From a virus, in IMG/VR virus record IMGVR_UViG_3300049740_000116, positions 1 through 22,782 of that record: a DNA stretch of 22,782 bases; one strand, written 5' to 3'. Under the pieces are notes generated by a model that saw nothing but the letters and a program-made list of their open reading frames with translations, searched no databases and was not told where the DNA came from. This document shows, one piece after another, positions 14,251 through 20,189 of this stretch. Numbering within the stretch: position 1 is the stretch's first letter; every line of letters starts with the position of its first letter. The translations under genes and the position numbers were made by a program.

Positions 14251-14624
14251 TGACAAAAGAAAAGAAACCAGATAACATAATATTGTTTCCTAAAATTCCT
14301 ATGAAAAGACCTAATCAAAAGGCACAAGAATTAGACGCTAAACGACAGGAGATGATGAGATTGCAACATAACAAGGTTTATGTACAGGCAATATCTGAAC
14401 AGTTAACAGAGTCAATGCTATTGATATTAAGAGATGAGAATATTAGTATAACAGACAAAACGTTTTTAAGTGACTATAAACTAACACTAGAGGCGATTAA
14501 CTCTATGTTGTTAAGACACGTACATATAAAACACCCTTTACAAGAGCGTGTAGATAAATCAGTAACAACAAAGGGTGAAGGTAAAGATGTTTATGCTATT
14601 ACAATTGACTATAACAAATTTTAA
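14247..14624 (+). CDS. Phage-conserved hypothetical protein
   Basis: The 125-aa protein has a basic N-terminus with an I-I-L-F-P segment, a long central helix (about 28-60) and a second helix around residues 73-93 reading L-E-A-I-N-S-M-L-L-R. I believe similar helical proteins occur in T4-like cyanophages, but I cannot name the family. It closes the gene run that precedes a control-rich intergenic region. No catalytic motif is seen. Confidence 0.65.
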   Translation: MMTKEKKPDNIILFPKIPMKRPNQKAQELDAKRQEMMRLQHNKVYVQAISEQLTESMLLILRDENISITDKTFLSDYKLTLEAINSMLLRHVHIKHPLQERVDKSVTTKGEGKDVYAITIDYNKF

Positions 14625-14638
14625 GAATTCCATAAAGC

Positions 14639-14677
14639 ACTTTGGGATAATTACTAATACTGGCAAAGTTAGTAATT
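14639..14677 (+). promoter_or_regulatory. Overlapping inverted repeats (possible pseudoknot or operator)
   Basis: Two inverted repeats interlock: ACTTTG (14639-14644) with CAAAGT (14664-14669), and AATTACTAA (14649-14657) with TTAGTAATT (14669-14677). As RNA this is the topology of an H-type pseudoknot. As DNA the 9-bp repeat straddles the region where a -35 box would lie for the TATAAT at 14694. Confidence 0.45.
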
Positions 14678-14693
14678 CTAAATCATGCCAATA

Positions 14694-14699
14694 TATAAT
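14694..14699 (+). promoter_or_regulatory. Possible -10 box without a recognisable -35
   Basis: TATAAT occurs 17 nt before the ATG of the winged-helix-like gene. The position 17 nt upstream of it, where the window's other promoters have TTGACA, lies in an inverted repeat instead. An activator-dependent or autoregulated promoter would fit. AAAGGAG between 14702 and 14709 is the ribosome binding site. Confidence 0.4.
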
Positions 14700-14716
14700 A
14701 GAAAAGGAGTGAATAA

Positions 14717-15049
14717 ATGTTTAAATCATTATTTACAAATGACTCATTAAGAGTTGTATCAAAATCAAAAAAAACTGAAACTAGAGGCAGAAAAACTTTG
14801 TCTAAAAGACAAAAGGTTCTAAATCTTTTATCAAAAGGTCAATCTGTGACTTGGAAAGCATTAAGAAGCAGATTCGATTTAGTATCGCCAAGAGCACTTG
14901 TTGATACTTTGAGAGCAGAAGGTAACATGATCTATGTTAACAAAACTGCTAAAGGTACATCTTACAGAATGGGTGTTCCTACAAAAGCGATTATCGCTGC
15001 TGGTATTAAAAAATTATATGGGACTCCGTTCGCATATAAAAATGCTTAA
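14717..15049 (+). CDS. Winged-helix-like putative DNA-binding protein
   Basis: The 110-aa basic protein has a domain at about residues 28-86 of helix (K-R-Q-K-V-L-N-L-L), turn, helix (T-W-K-A-L-R-S-R-F), then S-P-R-A-L-V-D-T-L-R-A-E-G as a recognition-type helix, and a beta wing I-Y-V-N-K-T ending S-Y-R-M-G. This matches small HTH-like proteins I recall from T4-like cyanophages. The N-terminal tail is Lys/Ser-rich. It likely acts as a regulator or nucleoid-type DNA binder. It sits between an inverted-repeat promoter region and a late promoter, so a role in the switch to late expression, or autoregulation, is plausible. The ribosome binding site is strong. Confidence 0.65.
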   Translation: MFKSLFTNDSLRVVSKSKKTETRGRKTLSKRQKVLNLLSKGQSVTWKALRSRFDLVSPRALVDTLRAEGNMIYVNKTAKGTSYRMGVPTKAIIAAGIKKLYGTPFAYKNA

Positions 15050-15060
15050 TTCTCATTAAG

Positions 15061-15068
15061 TATAAATA
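15061..15068 (+). promoter_or_regulatory. T4-type late promoter (TATAAATA)
   Basis: An exact TATAAATA octamer lies 12 nt after the winged-helix gene stop, in intergenic DNA. No TTGACA is near, which is typical for late promoters read by a gp55-like sigma and the sliding clamp. The expected start is about 15074, some 50 nt before the downstream ATG. Confidence 0.65.
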
Positions 15069-15076
15069 TCTGTATA

Positions 15077-15096
15077 GGGGTAGGGAGACTTACCCC
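15077..15096 (+). promoter_or_regulatory. 5'-leader hairpin with GAGA tetraloop
   Basis: GGGGTAGG (15077-15084) pairs with CTTACCCC (15089-15096), with one G-T wobble, around a GAGA loop of the GNRA type. It begins about 3 nt after the predicted late start, so it would cap the mRNA 5' end. The following TTT could alternatively make it a weak terminator for the gene upstream. Confidence 0.6.
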
Positions 15097-15123
15097 TTTA
15101 CATAACAACATGAGGAGGGCATT

Positions 15124-15609
15124 ATGCCAATGACAACATCACAATTACATGGTATGGATACAGCAGGTTCATCTGCTCCATTACTACATGAAATTCTAAC
15201 AAAAGTAAATAACGCAAAAGATAAACCAGCAAAGATTGCTGTTTTAAAGAAGAATGACTCTATACCTTTAAGACAAATTATAAAAGGTGCATTTGATCCT
15301 AAAATTAAATGGGCATTACCTGAAGGTATACCACCATACAAAGAGAATGACGCACCAGCAGGTACTGAACATACTACTTTATTCCAAGAAGCTAGAAGAC
15401 TATGGCACTTTGTAGAAGGCGCTGACAGTAAACTACCTAAAACTAAAAAAGAAATGATGTTTATTCAGTTACTTGAAGGCCTACATAAAGATGACGCTGC
15501 TCTTATGGTCGCAGTAAAAGACAAAGCACTTAATAAAAAGTACAAAGGTCTAACAGACGCTGTGGTAAAAGAAGCATTTGGTTGGAATTCAGATTACAAA
15601 ACGTCCTAA
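15124..15609 (+). CDS. DUF6433-like conserved phage protein, late-expressed
   Basis: The 161-aa protein matches what I recall of the DUF6433 family of T4-like cyanophages. It has an early helix with E-I-L-T-K-V-N-N-A-K, a central L-R-Q-I-I-K-G-A-F-D-P followed by W-A-L-P-E-G-I-P-P-Y, then a region with L-W-H-F-V-E-G, an M-M-F-I-Q-L-L-E-G-L-H helix, and a C-terminal A-V-K-D-K stretch. The function of that family is unknown to me. A T4-type late promoter and a GAGGAGG ribosome binding site precede it, so high late expression is expected. A virion or assembly role is possible. Confidence 0.75.
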   Translation: MPMTTSQLHGMDTAGSSAPLLHEILTKVNNAKDKPAKIAVLKKNDSIPLRQIIKGAFDPKIKWALPEGIPPYKENDAPAGTEHTTLFQEARRLWHFVEGADSKLPKTKKEMMFIQLLEGLHKDDAALMVAVKDKALNKKYKGLTDAVVKEAFGWNSDYKTS

Positions 15610-15611
15610 AA

Positions 15612-15619
15612 CATAAATA
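15612..15619 (+). promoter_or_regulatory. Late-promoter-like octamer (CATAAATA)
   Basis: CATAAATA follows the DUF6433-like gene stop by 2 nt and differs from the T4 late consensus at the first base. No gene starts until 15780. If active, it would transcribe the hairpin region 15647-15679. Confidence 0.3.
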
Positions 15620-15646
15620 TTATTAAGTGATTCTATAATATTCAAC

Positions 15647-15679
15647 TATAGGGTGCATGACAGAATGTCACACCCTATA
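15647..15679 (+). terminator. Strong two-part hairpin after DUF6433-like gene
   Basis: TATAGGGTG (15647-15655) pairs with CACCCTATA (15671-15679). Inside, after a CA bulge, TGACA (15658-15662) pairs with TGTCA (15666-15670) around a GAA loop. This is 14 base pairs in all. No T run follows, so it may be an RNA stability or processing element or a non-canonical terminator. The rest of 15610-15779 holds the promoter at 15719 and no gene. Confidence 0.6.
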
Positions 15680-15718
15680 AACCTATTGATTTATCTACAT
15701 TATTTGTCCATTTTTTGC

Positions 15719-15747
15719 TTGATTTCTTTGTTGATTTCTGATATTAT
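15719..15747 (+). promoter_or_regulatory. Sigma-70-type promoter
   Basis: TTGATT (15719-15724), a 17-nt spacer and TATTAT (15742-15747), preceded by GC as in most other promoters in the window. The predicted start is about 15754, with AAAGGAG ahead of ATG 15780. It serves the gene run from 15780 onward. Confidence 0.6.
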
Positions 15748-15779
15748 TATCATATGAAAACAACAAAGGAGAATATATA

Positions 15780-15974
15780 ATGTCAAAAACAAAACAATGG
15801 ATTGAAGATACTACTGAAACTAAAGTTGATAACATCATTGCTAAATTAACATCTGGTGAGATTACTAGAACAGACGCTAGAGATCAAATTATGGATGTTG
15901 ATAATATTGCAATGTTAGGTATTGATGAGAATACAGTTGATGAAGTAATTTACGAGGCACATGCCAATGCGTAA
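15780..15974 (+). CDS. Small acidic helical protein
   Basis: The 64-aa product is acidic and mostly helical, with a repeated pattern I-I-A-K-L-T-S-G-E-I-T-x-x-D-A in its middle, as in small helical domains of phage regulators. No export signal. It has an excellent ribosome binding site and its own promoter, implying strong early expression. Its last 8 nt overlap the following secreted protein gene. Not recognised. Confidence 0.7.
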   Translation: MSKTKQWIEDTTETKVDNIIAKLTSGEITRTDARDQIMDVDNIAMLGIDENTVDEVIYEAHANA

Positions 15975-16287
15975 ATCTTTCTTAATTTTATTTTTATTAT
16001 TTGTCTATACTTGGTCTTGGTCTATCTTTAACGTTGCCAAGGCAGATGACTATAACAAGGCTGTAATTGGTCATGTTATTTCAGAAACTATTAAAGGCAC
16101 AGATATTGATACATCATACATTATGGAGCAAGAACTTGAAAAACTTGCCCACAAATTTATGATAGATTCAGTAATTATATTACAGGCATACTTACCACAA
16201 ATTATTGATGGTGTTGCCGCTGATTTAAGATTAAAACTTGACGAAAAATACAAAGAGGCAATTTTAAATGGCGAAAATAACAACTAG
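15967..16287 (+). CDS. Secreted helical protein
   Basis: The 106-aa protein has a signal peptide: Arg2-Lys3, a hydrophobic core with several aromatics (4-22), and a cleavage site A-K-A at 24-26. The mature part of about 80 residues is helical and amphipathic without cysteines. Of two in-frame ATGs (15961 and 15967) the second has GAGG at a better distance and keeps the basic residues at the very N-terminus. The 3' end overlaps the SprT-like gene by 20 nt. Periplasmic; role unknown. Confidence 0.68.
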   Translation: MRKSFLILFLLFVYTWSWSIFNVAKADDYNKAVIGHVISETIKGTDIDTSYIMEQELEKLAHKFMIDSVIILQAYLPQIIDGVAADLRLKLDEKYKEAILNGENNN

Positions 16288-16687
16288 AAAAATGAAGGCA
16301 ATGAAGTTGAAAAAGGCTCTTAAAAAGGAGTTTTCTTCTAAGCGTCAATATAAGACTACCTATAAAGATATTAAAAAGTATTTCAAAATTCTAAACAATG
16401 TTATTTTTGATAGCAAGTTAAGTCCGTTCGGACAAATTCAAATAAAAGATTTACAAAGAGAGAAGTGTGTAGGACAAGTAGTAACCTTTGAATGGAAAAG
16501 AAAAGGTACTAGATTATACAAGTTAGAGATGTTACCTACATATCCTGATAAAAGAGATTTTATGGACACTTTAGTACATGAAATGGTACACTTGTACCAA
16601 ATGCAAAACCTGGGAGACTCGGGCAATCACAATGACGTGTTTTGGTCGTTTAGTCCAAAAGTAAACTACGTGGGTTTACAATTATAA
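16268..16687 (+). CDS. SprT-like zinc metalloprotease
   Basis: The 139-aa protein has the zinc motif His104-Glu105-Met-Val-His108 and a downstream His121 in G-N-H-N-D-V-F-W, as in SprT/Spartan-like proteases. The N-terminal part (about 32-50) contains the F-x-x-L-N-x-x-I-F-x-x-x-L-S segment characteristic of the domain. The C-terminal zinc ribbon of larger members is absent. Family members such as Spartan cleave DNA-protein crosslinks; phage versions are common in marine myoviruses but their targets are unknown to me. It is likely cytoplasmic. The N-terminus is strongly basic, which would suit DNA binding. Confidence 0.82.
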   Translation: MAKITTRKMKAMKLKKALKKEFSSKRQYKTTYKDIKKYFKILNNVIFDSKLSPFGQIQIKDLQREKCVGQVVTFEWKRKGTRLYKLEMLPTYPDKRDFMDTLVHEMVHLYQMQNLGDSGNHNDVFWSFSPKVNYVGLQL

Positions 16688-16700
16688 GAAAGAGTATATT

Positions 16701-16979
16701 ATGAAAGACGGTGAGAAGAACCACATTGATGAGTGGCTACAGAAACAAATCAAAAAAGGTATTGTCATTATTGACAAGGTACTTAACAATAACGTAAAAG
16801 AGTGGGAACTATATTATACAGGACATTTACAAAAAGATATATTGTGTAACTTTCCTGGTAGAACTAGTAAAAAGATTTTCAAAGGATATAGAAGTCATTT
16901 GGATAACGACAACCTTGTTTTTACACAAAAGAAATTTGAAGAACATGGTTATGAATATTATGTAAAGAGAGGTATATAA
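16701..16979 (+). CDS. Hypothetical basic protein
   Basis: The 92-aa protein is basic and has no membrane segment. It shows an E-W-E-L-Y-Y-T-G-H-L-Q segment and a terminal aromatic K-F-E-E-H-G-Y-E-Y-Y. Its layout (helix, then strands) is consistent with a small alpha/beta fold. The stop overlaps the start of the next gene (TAATG). Not recognised. Confidence 0.65.
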   Translation: MKDGEKNHIDEWLQKQIKKGIVIIDKVLNNNVKEWELYYTGHLQKDILCNFPGRTSKKIFKGYRSHLDNDNLVFTQKKFEEHGYEYYVKRGI

Positions 16980-17260
16980 TGAAACTATTGAAGAAACATA
17001 AAGAGATATTAAACGAACTGATAAAAGGTAAAGGTTATTTCAAAACACCTACCGTACCTAAAAACCACCAAGAGAATATTTTAGATGATTTAGTCAATCT
17101 TTATTTAAAAGATTTACTTGTGTTTAATAGAGAATATGACGTGCCATCATTTGGTCCTAGTAGTGAACACAAGGTAAGATATAAATGGTATACAGTTACA
17201 ATGCCTAAAACTAAAACAATCAAAGACTTAAAAAAGGTGGTTAAAGATGGCAAAATTTAA
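16979..17260 (+). CDS. Hypothetical basic protein
   Basis: This 93-aa protein starts with a helix L-K-K-H-K-E-I-L-N-E-L and has a pattern reminiscent of small winged-helix proteins: helices, then V-R-Y-K-W-Y-T-V strands and a basic C-terminal helix. Evidence for DNA binding is weak. It overlaps the glucosaminidase gene by 14 nt. Not recognised. Confidence 0.62.
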   Translation: MKLLKKHKEILNELIKGKGYFKTPTVPKNHQENILDDLVNLYLKDLLVFNREYDVPSFGPSSEHKVRYKWYTVTMPKTKTIKDLKKVVKDGKI

Positions 17261-17927
17261 TTGGCATAGACTAGCAAATCTGGCTTGGTTTTATACAAAG
17301 GTATTCTTTGCAGTATTGACTTTATGCGTTGTTTCATACTTGTACGGTACACATAAACCTAATGAGTCTGCTATTGCAAAAGTCAATGAAGAATTAGATA
17401 TATTTTATATGAATGAGATTAAGGCAATGGATTTACAAGAACCTGAATTTACATATAACAATGATATACAATTTGTACGTGCTATGCACAAATGTATAAA
17501 CTTCATAAATTTTACATTACCTAAAGATAAAAGAGTACCTTATGAGATGATTATAGGTCAGGCAGCGTTAGAGTCTGCTTGGGGTCAATCAAGGTTTGCA
17601 GTAGAAGGTAATAATTTATTTGGGATTAGAACATGGAGTAAAGACTCACCACATCTATTACCACAAGGTGTTACAAAGTGGCCTGGTTGGGGTGTAAAAG
17701 TATTTGCTAGTAAATGTGATAGTGTAAACTATTATATTGATCTATTAAACAATCATAATGCTTACAAAGAGTTTAGAGTATTAAGACAAAAAATGCTTGA
17801 TAAGAATCAAATGCTAGACTCATTGTTATTGATTAAAAAACTTGATAAGTTTTCTACAACAAAAGATTATGACGCTAGAGTTGCTAGAATGATATTTAAA
17901 ATCAGAAAACTAGAGGAGAAAAAATGA
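17247..17927 (+). CDS. Membrane-anchored glucosaminidase (Bax/FlgJ-like, GH73), putative endolysin
   Basis: The 226-aa protein has an uncleaved-looking N-terminal hydrophobic helix (about 11-33) and then a glucosaminidase domain. The key motif is G-Q-A-A-L-E-S-A-W-G with Glu109 as the probable catalytic acid, followed by G-N-N-L-F-G-I (121-127), the hallmark of Bax/FlgJ-type enzymes that cut the peptidoglycan glycan strand. The membrane helix suggests signal-anchor-release (SAR) endolysin behaviour, in which the enzyme waits tethered in the periplasm. It is followed with an ATGA overlap by a small membrane protein that could be a holin. Lysis is the likely role; remodelling of host wall during infection is an alternative. 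Confidence 0.8.
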   Translation: MAKFNWHRLANLAWFYTKVFFAVLTLCVVSYLYGTHKPNESAIAKVNEELDIFYMNEIKAMDLQEPEFTYNNDIQFVRAMHKCINFINFTLPKDKRVPYEMIIGQAALESAWGQSRFAVEGNNLFGIRTWSKDSPHLLPQGVTKWPGWGVKVFASKCDSVNYYIDLLNNHNAYKEFRVLRQKMLDKNQMLDSLLLIKKLDKFSTTKDYDARVARMIFKIRKLEEKK

Positions 17928-18115
17928 CAGCAGAGTACGGAGTAGGTTTATTCTTTTTAGGTATGACAATAACTTTTATAGGTTTTTTCATTGCCTTTTT
18001 AGTTGTTAACTATAATGAAAAGGTAGAACGTAAAAAGAAATACAAAGAAAAAGGTCCATTAGCAGACTTGTATAAGTATATGCCTGGTGTAAAATACGGA
18101 GATGATTGCCAGTGA
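17924..18115 (+). CDS. Small single-pass membrane protein (possible holin-like)
   Basis: The 63-aa product has one strong transmembrane helix (about 6-28) with G-x-x-F-x-G-M pattern and a basic C-terminal tail rich in Lys. Its start is ATGA-coupled to the glucosaminidase gene, an arrangement typical of lysis partners. Size and one-helix topology resemble class III holins, pinholins or small accessory membrane proteins. The sequence alone cannot separate these. It could also be an inner-membrane spanin-like component, but no outer-membrane partner is adjacent. Confidence 0.6.
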   Translation: MTAEYGVGLFFLGMTITFIGFFIAFLVVNYNEKVERKKKYKEKGPLADLYKYMPGVKYGDDCQ

Positions 18116-18330
18116 GTTATGCTAATTCAGAAAATCACAAAAGAAACGTAAGAACTTTAGCAGAGGGTGCTAGAGGTAAAAAGGTTACACGTAAAGTTGA
18201 CACGTGGGAATATCAATCACTTGCAGAATGTATTAGGAGTGATCAAGTACCTGCCGAAGAAATCGCAGAAATCTTTACAGATAAAGCATATTATAACTGG
18301 TACAAAAAGACTTATTGGTCTAATAAATAA
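18112..18330 (+). CDS. Phage-conserved small basic protein
   Basis: The 72-aa protein starts at GTG 18112, which overlaps the upstream stop (GTGA) with GGAG about 10 nt before it; a TTG at 18106 is an alternative. It is basic at the N-terminus and helical after a W-E-Y-Q-S-L segment, ending in W-Y-K-K-T-Y-W. I recall comparable small proteins in T4-like marine phages but know no function. No membrane or metal-binding features. Confidence 0.62.
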   Translation: MSYANSENHKRNVRTLAEGARGKKVTRKVDTWEYQSLAECIRSDQVPAEEIAEIFTDKAYYNWYKKTYWSNK

Positions 18331-18333
18331 TAC

Positions 18334-19257
18334 ATGTTCTTAACATTAATAACTTTTATAAGTGCAATCAGCATATCGTTAATTGCTGCTGGGTATTCTA
18401 TACTTGGTTTAGCGACATTGTTTGCTGGTGCATATGTACCTATTATTGCAATGGGTTCAGCATTAGAAGTAGGTAAGTTAGTTGCTGCCTCATGGTTGTA
18501 TCATAACTGGCGCTCAAACATACCTAAATCATTAAAGGCATATCTATTTACATCAATTATAGTTTTAATATTCATAACATCAATAGGTATCTTTGGTTTC
18601 TTATCAAAGGCACACCTAGATCAAGTTAAACCTACAGCAGGTAATACTGAACAAATAGAACTAATAGATAAAAAGATTAGACAGGAAGAGAAGATTATAG
18701 AACGAGCAGAAAGAACACTTGCTCAATTAGATAAAGCACTTGACGTTTATATTGACAAGGAATTTGTTACTAGGGGACTAAAAGAGCGAAAGAAACAAAA
18801 AGAAGAACGAGACCTGTTGAATAAATCAATAGACGAAGCAATGGAAAAAATAACGAACTTGAACAATTCCAAATCGTCAATAAATATAGAACAATTAAAA
18901 TTAGAAGCGGATGTGGGTCCATTAAAGTACGTTGCCGAGTTGATTTATGGTGATAATGCTAATGATCATTTTGATAGTGCCGTTCGTATTATTATATTAA
19001 TACTTATATTTGTTTTTGACCCACTTGCAGTATTACTATTGATCGCTGCTAATATATCACTAAATCAATGGCGTGATAAGAGAGATGAGAAGAAAACAGA
19101 TACTATGGAGAGAGCATTAAAAAGAATAGAAGTATTAGAGAATCGTAACAAACGACTCAAAATATACAAAGATTTAACAAAAGAGTTAGGTGACAATCCA
19201 GACGAAATTAAACTTAAATTAAATCAAATATATGACTGGAATAGCGATAAAAATTAG
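18334..19257 (+). CDS. Polytopic membrane protein with cytoplasmic coiled coil
   Basis: The 307-aa protein has three hydrophobic segments in the first 95 residues (about 1-25, 26-52 and 68-92) and a fourth at about 216-242. Between residues 105 and 185 lies a long Glu/Lys-rich coiled coil, and the C-terminal 60 residues are charged and helical. Conserved-looking G-S-A-L-E-V-G-K sits at the end of the second hydrophobic segment. I associate this layout with conserved membrane proteins of T4-like cyanophages of unknown role. Sensing of membrane state or superinfection exclusion are possible. The last bases overlap the next promoter region. Confidence 0.72.
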   Translation: MFLTLITFISAISISLIAAGYSILGLATLFAGAYVPIIAMGSALEVGKLVAASWLYHNWRSNIPKSLKAYLFTSIIVLIFITSIGIFGFLSKAHLDQVKPTAGNTEQIELIDKKIRQEEKIIERAERTLAQLDKALDVYIDKEFVTRGLKERKKQKEERDLLNKSIDEAMEKITNLNNSKSSINIEQLKLEADVGPLKYVAELIYGDNANDHFDSAVRIIILILIFVFDPLAVLLLIAANISLNQWRDKRDEKKTDTMERALKRIEVLENRNKRLKIYKDLTKELGDNPDEIKLKLNQIYDWNSDKN

Positions 19258-19260
19258 TGC

Positions 19261-19289
19261 TTGACTTTATTGTCAAAATGATATATAAT
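19261..19289 (+). promoter_or_regulatory. Sigma-70-type promoter, leaderless
   Basis: TTGACT (19261-19266), a 17-nt spacer and TATAAT (19284-19289), preceded by TGC. The predicted start, seven bases on, is 19296, exactly the A of an ATG. TTGAC also forms an inverted repeat with GTCAA at 19272-19276. Confidence 0.78.
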
Positions 19290-19295
19290 AATACT

Positions 19296-19478
19296 ATGAC
19301 TACTAAATTTGATAGACCTATTAGATTCTCAACCAAAGTTAAGAGATTAAACAACCTTGCTAGTGCATGTGCTAAATCAAATAACAATGACTTTAAAGCA
19401 ATGTGGTACCATAAACTAATTGACTTGGCAAAAGAATATGATATGTTAAACTATGTAATGAGAAAGGTAATACACTAA
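19296..19478 (+). CDS. Small basic helical protein from a leaderless mRNA
   Basis: I place the start of this 60-aa protein at ATG 19296, not at the upstream GTG (19257), because the longer form would include the promoter and the mRNA is predicted to begin at 19296. The protein is basic and helical without membrane segments or motifs. The stop overlaps the next ATG (TAATG). Function unknown. Confidence 0.68.
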   Translation: MTTKFDRPIRFSTKVKRLNNLASACAKSNNNDFKAMWYHKLIDLAKEYDMLNYVMRKVIH

Positions 19479-20056
19479 TGAATATATTTTATGTTGACAA
19501 AGACCCGAAGACAGCGGCTAAGATGATGTGTGATAAACATATTATTAAAATGATACTAGAGTCTGCTCAGATGTTATGTACTGCTAAAAGAGTACTTGAC
19601 GGCACAGAATATATTGATACTACAAAGAATGGTCGTAAGATTAAAAGATGGCGACTAGATAACCCTAACGAAGAAGCAATAGTTTACAAAGCAGGTTGGT
19701 TAGGTCACCCTAGTACACAATGGGTAATCAAGTCAGCATATAATTACAACTGGTTATTTAATCACTTCATAGCACTAAACGAAGAATACAAATTAAGATG
19801 GCAAAAAGATACAGACCATGTATCAATAACTAAACTTGCTGATCTACTAAAACACCCACCTAAAAATGCACCATTGAACGTAGTCGCTACAGACGCTACA
19901 CCAGCAATGCCTGATCATTGTAAGATACCAGGCGATGTTGTAGGTTCGTATCGTAAGTATTACATATTAGAAAAAGTAAGATTTGCTAAATGGGAAAAAC
20001 ATGGTGCAGTTATGCCTGATTGGTTCAAACAAGGGTTACAAGAAAATGCCAGGTAA
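19478..20056 (+). CDS. Phage-conserved hypothetical protein (C-D-K-H family)
   Basis: The 192-aa protein begins M-N-I-F-Y-V-D-K-D-P and has C-D-K-H (18-21) then K-M-I-L-E-S-A-Q-M-L. I recall the same opening in T4-like cyanophage and other phage proteins of unknown function. H-P-S-T-Q-W-V (77-83) and Y-N-W-L follow. The conserved Cys, Asp, His and Glu residues near the N-terminus suggest an enzymatic or metal-binding site, but I cannot name the activity. The end overlaps a 47-aa gene by 11 nt. Confidence 0.72.
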   Translation: MNIFYVDKDPKTAAKMMCDKHIIKMILESAQMLCTAKRVLDGTEYIDTTKNGRKIKRWRLDNPNEEAIVYKAGWLGHPSTQWVIKSAYNYNWLFNHFIALNEEYKLRWQKDTDHVSITKLADLLKHPPKNAPLNVVATDATPAMPDHCKIPGDVVGSYRKYYILEKVRFAKWEKHGAVMPDWFKQGLQENAR

Positions 20057-20189
20057 ATGGGATGGTAAGAGTAGAATACCTACTCAACTATACAAAGATA
20101 ATTACAATAGAATATTTGGTAAGAAGGATGATAAAAGAAAGAATACAACAAAAGGGCGAAGACCTAAAAATGTTGCAAGGGCACGATAG
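20046..20189 (+). CDS. 47-aa basic phage peptide
   Basis: The short frame starts at an ATG inside the end of the preceding gene. It encodes K-W-D-G-K-S-R-I-P-T followed by Y-K-D-N-Y-N-R-I-F-G, a pattern I recall from small marine T4-like phage proteins, and then a very basic tail. A longer frame from 19983 is only read-through of the upstream gene region. Overlap with the SufE-like gene start makes this a nested trio. Function unknown. Confidence 0.5.
   Translation: MPGKWDGKSRIPTQLYKDNYNRIFGKKDDKRKNTTKGRRPKNVARAR

Noticed and set aside
20020-20127. N-terminal extension of the SufE-like protein
   Set aside because: The added 36 residues have no SufE similarity and lie over the 47-aa gene; from ATG 20128 the length fits the family.
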